From the NCBI RefSeq assembly GCF_025151215.1, contig NZ_CP102286.1:3534001-3598000 (forward strand): a stretch of 64,000 nt of DNA, in the 5' to 3' direction. The notes below the pieces were generated by a model. It saw only the letters and a program-made list of their open reading frames with translations. It made no database searches and had not been told where the DNA came from. This stretch comes from Parabacteroides merdae ATCC 43184. GTDB taxonomy: Bacteria; Bacteroidota; Bacteroidia; Bacteroidales; Tannerellaceae. Positions within the stretch are counted from its first letter, which is position 1. Each line of letters starts with the position of its first letter. Positions 63,132-64,000 of this stretch are shown here, one piece after another. Position numbers and translations under genes: made by a program.

Positions 63132-63492
63132 ATATGCCGTTATCCGTTTGGTCCCCAAAGTAGAACGTGAGGAGTTCTTTAATGTGGGAATTATTCTGTT
63201 CTCGAAAAGAGCGAAGTACATCAAGGCGCTTTATAAGGTAGACGAGAACAAGTTGAATCTGTTTTCTTCTGAGTTGGATCGTGAATCGTTGTTTGCCAAT
63301 CTGCATGTTTTCGATAAAATCTGTTCCGGTACGAAGGAGGGCGGTCCTATCGCTGCTCTGGACGTCCCGGAACGGTTTCGGTGGCTGACAGCAGTGCGGA
63401 GTGCATCTATCCAGACTTCACGTCCGCATCCGGGTTTCTCCGATGACTTGGACCAGACGTTGGAGATACTGTTCAGGGAATTGGTTCTGTAA
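63109..63492 (+). CDS. DUF3037 family protein
   Basis: A 127-residue cytoplasmic protein matching DUF3037: HLYEYAVIRLVPKVEREEFF at the N-terminus, VGIILFSKRAKYI near residue 26, and RFRWLTAVRSASIQTSRPHP near residue 88. The function is unknown. The start overlaps the HipA-like gene, so both are made from one message. Confidence 0.88.
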   Translation: MQGKHLYEYAVIRLVPKVEREEFFNVGIILFSKRAKYIKALYKVDENKLNLFSSELDRESLFANLHVFDKICSGTKEGGPIAALDVPERFRWLTAVRSASIQTSRPHPGFSDDLDQTLEILFRELVL

Positions 63493-63597
63493 CGATATTG
63501 TAATTGATAGTAAACAGCGATTTAATACTCCGGTTGTTCCTTTGCAGCGGTTTTAATTAGGTGAAAATATATTTGTTTTAACGCAAAAAGAACAAAC

Positions 63598-64000
63598 ATG
63601 GAGATTAAGAGTAGAGTGACCCGATTTGCGGGTTTGCTATGTATCGCAGGTGCATTACAGGGATTCCCTGTAATCTATTCCGCCAATCCGGGCGGAATCA
63701 TAAGCGTAGCCCGGCAGGGCACGTATCATCTGACAGGTACGATTGTGGATGGATACGGAGAACCCGTTATCGGAGCCAATGTAGTGGAAAAAGGAACGAC
63801 TAACGGGGCGGTGACCGATATTGACGGGAAGTTTTCGCTGGAGGTAGCCCCTGACGCTGTGTTAACCATCTCTTTTATCGGATATATCTCGAAAGAAATC
63901 ACACTGAAAGGAGAGAAAGAGCTGAAAGTGGCCTTGGTGGAAGATACGCAGACGCTGGACGAAGTGGTCGTGGTCGGTTATGGCACACAGAAGAAAGTGA
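63598..64000 (+). CDS. SusC/RagA-type TonB-dependent receptor, 5' part
   Basis: The first 134 residues of another SusC-like receptor; the frame is open at the window edge. After a long leader, the carboxypeptidase-regulatory-like domain reads TYHLTGTIVDGYGEPVIGAN and TTNGAVTDIDGKFSLEV, and then comes the TonB-box/plug start TLDEVVVVGYGTQKK. This is the classic N-terminus of a glycan-uptake SusC, so a polysaccharide utilization locus probably begins here and continues outside the window. A TTCCTTTG near 63536 could be a weak promoter box. Confidence 0.95.
   Translation, partial: MEIKSRVTRFAGLLCIAGALQGFPVIYSANPGGIISVARQGTYHLTGTIVDGYGEPVIGANVVEKGTTNGAVTDIDGKFSLEVAPDAVLTISFIGYISKEITLKGEKELKVALVEDTQTLDEVVVVGYGTQKKV

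Overview
The window reads as chromosomal DNA of a gut-type Bacteroidales, most like Parabacteroides or Bacteroides. The genus is an inference from gene content and style. The evidence is SusC/SusD-type glycan uptake genes at both edges, many secreted carbohydrate-active enzymes and lipoproteins, the gene order DUF4271-hemD-rnpA-yidD-tatD-tyrS, DUF2723 and S9 peptidase genes typical of the order, and many copies of the Bacteroidota -7 promoter box TAnnTTTG, often with a TTG about 19 bp upstream.

Layout. 1-9.9 kb: the end of an AT-rich polysaccharide utilization locus (SusC end, SusD, a DUF6067/GH123-like secreted hydrolase, a DUF5107-TPR protein). 10.2-14.8 kb: a less AT-rich operon with an esterase, an Asp-rich calcium-binding-like secreted protein, a hydroxypyruvate-isomerase-like barrel and a GH43-type enzyme. 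14.9-36.5 kb: mostly housekeeping genes (YitT, M16 protease, Gfo/Idh/MocA oxidoreductase, hemD/rnpA/yidD/tatD/tyrS, tRNA-Gln, serine acetyltransferase, rRNA methyltransferase, DPP-IV-like peptidase, purD, two membrane proteins), plus a frameshifted GH78 rhamnosidase gene. 36.5-44.1 kb: a minus-strand block with a lipoprotein, an AraC-type regulator, and an operon of DUF2723 transferase, polysaccharide deacetylase, queG and an S28/S37 peptidase. 44.1-47.4 kb: a decayed zone with remnants of a heparinase-like gene, a GH88 gene and an outer-membrane barrel gene, around one intact but odd ArsC-like gene. 47.5-55.3 kb: parC, DUF3316, an S41 peptidase, tRNA-Leu, a zinc-type ABC pair without a permease gene, a PLDc_N peptide and an epimerase. 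55.3-61.5 kb: two DUF2807 proteins, DUF6807, a second Gfo/Idh/MocA oxidoreductase, and a LiaF-like/LytTR pair that looks like an envelope-sensing unit. 62.3-64 kb: a HipA-like kinase with DUF3037, then the start of another SusC gene.

The least ordinary content lies between the genes. (i) Two nearly identical promoter-driven small RNA loci (57.16 and 61.68 kb) share 85 of 87 bases and have unrelated terminators; the first runs antisense into the 3' end of the DUF6807 gene. (ii) Several short intergenic arrays have near-helical periods: a 12-mer of the type ACATCCGGGTGT every 23 bp at two loci 28 kb apart, an AACGAAT/ATTCGTT inverted heptamer pair every 42 bp just upstream of an AraC-type regulator, and a GTCGAAA unit every 22 bp. 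(iii) A 96-bp REP/MITE-like palindromic element sits in frame inside queG, adding 32 residues. (iv) AATTGAC inverted-repeat elements supply the stop codons of several genes. None of these could be checked against databases here.
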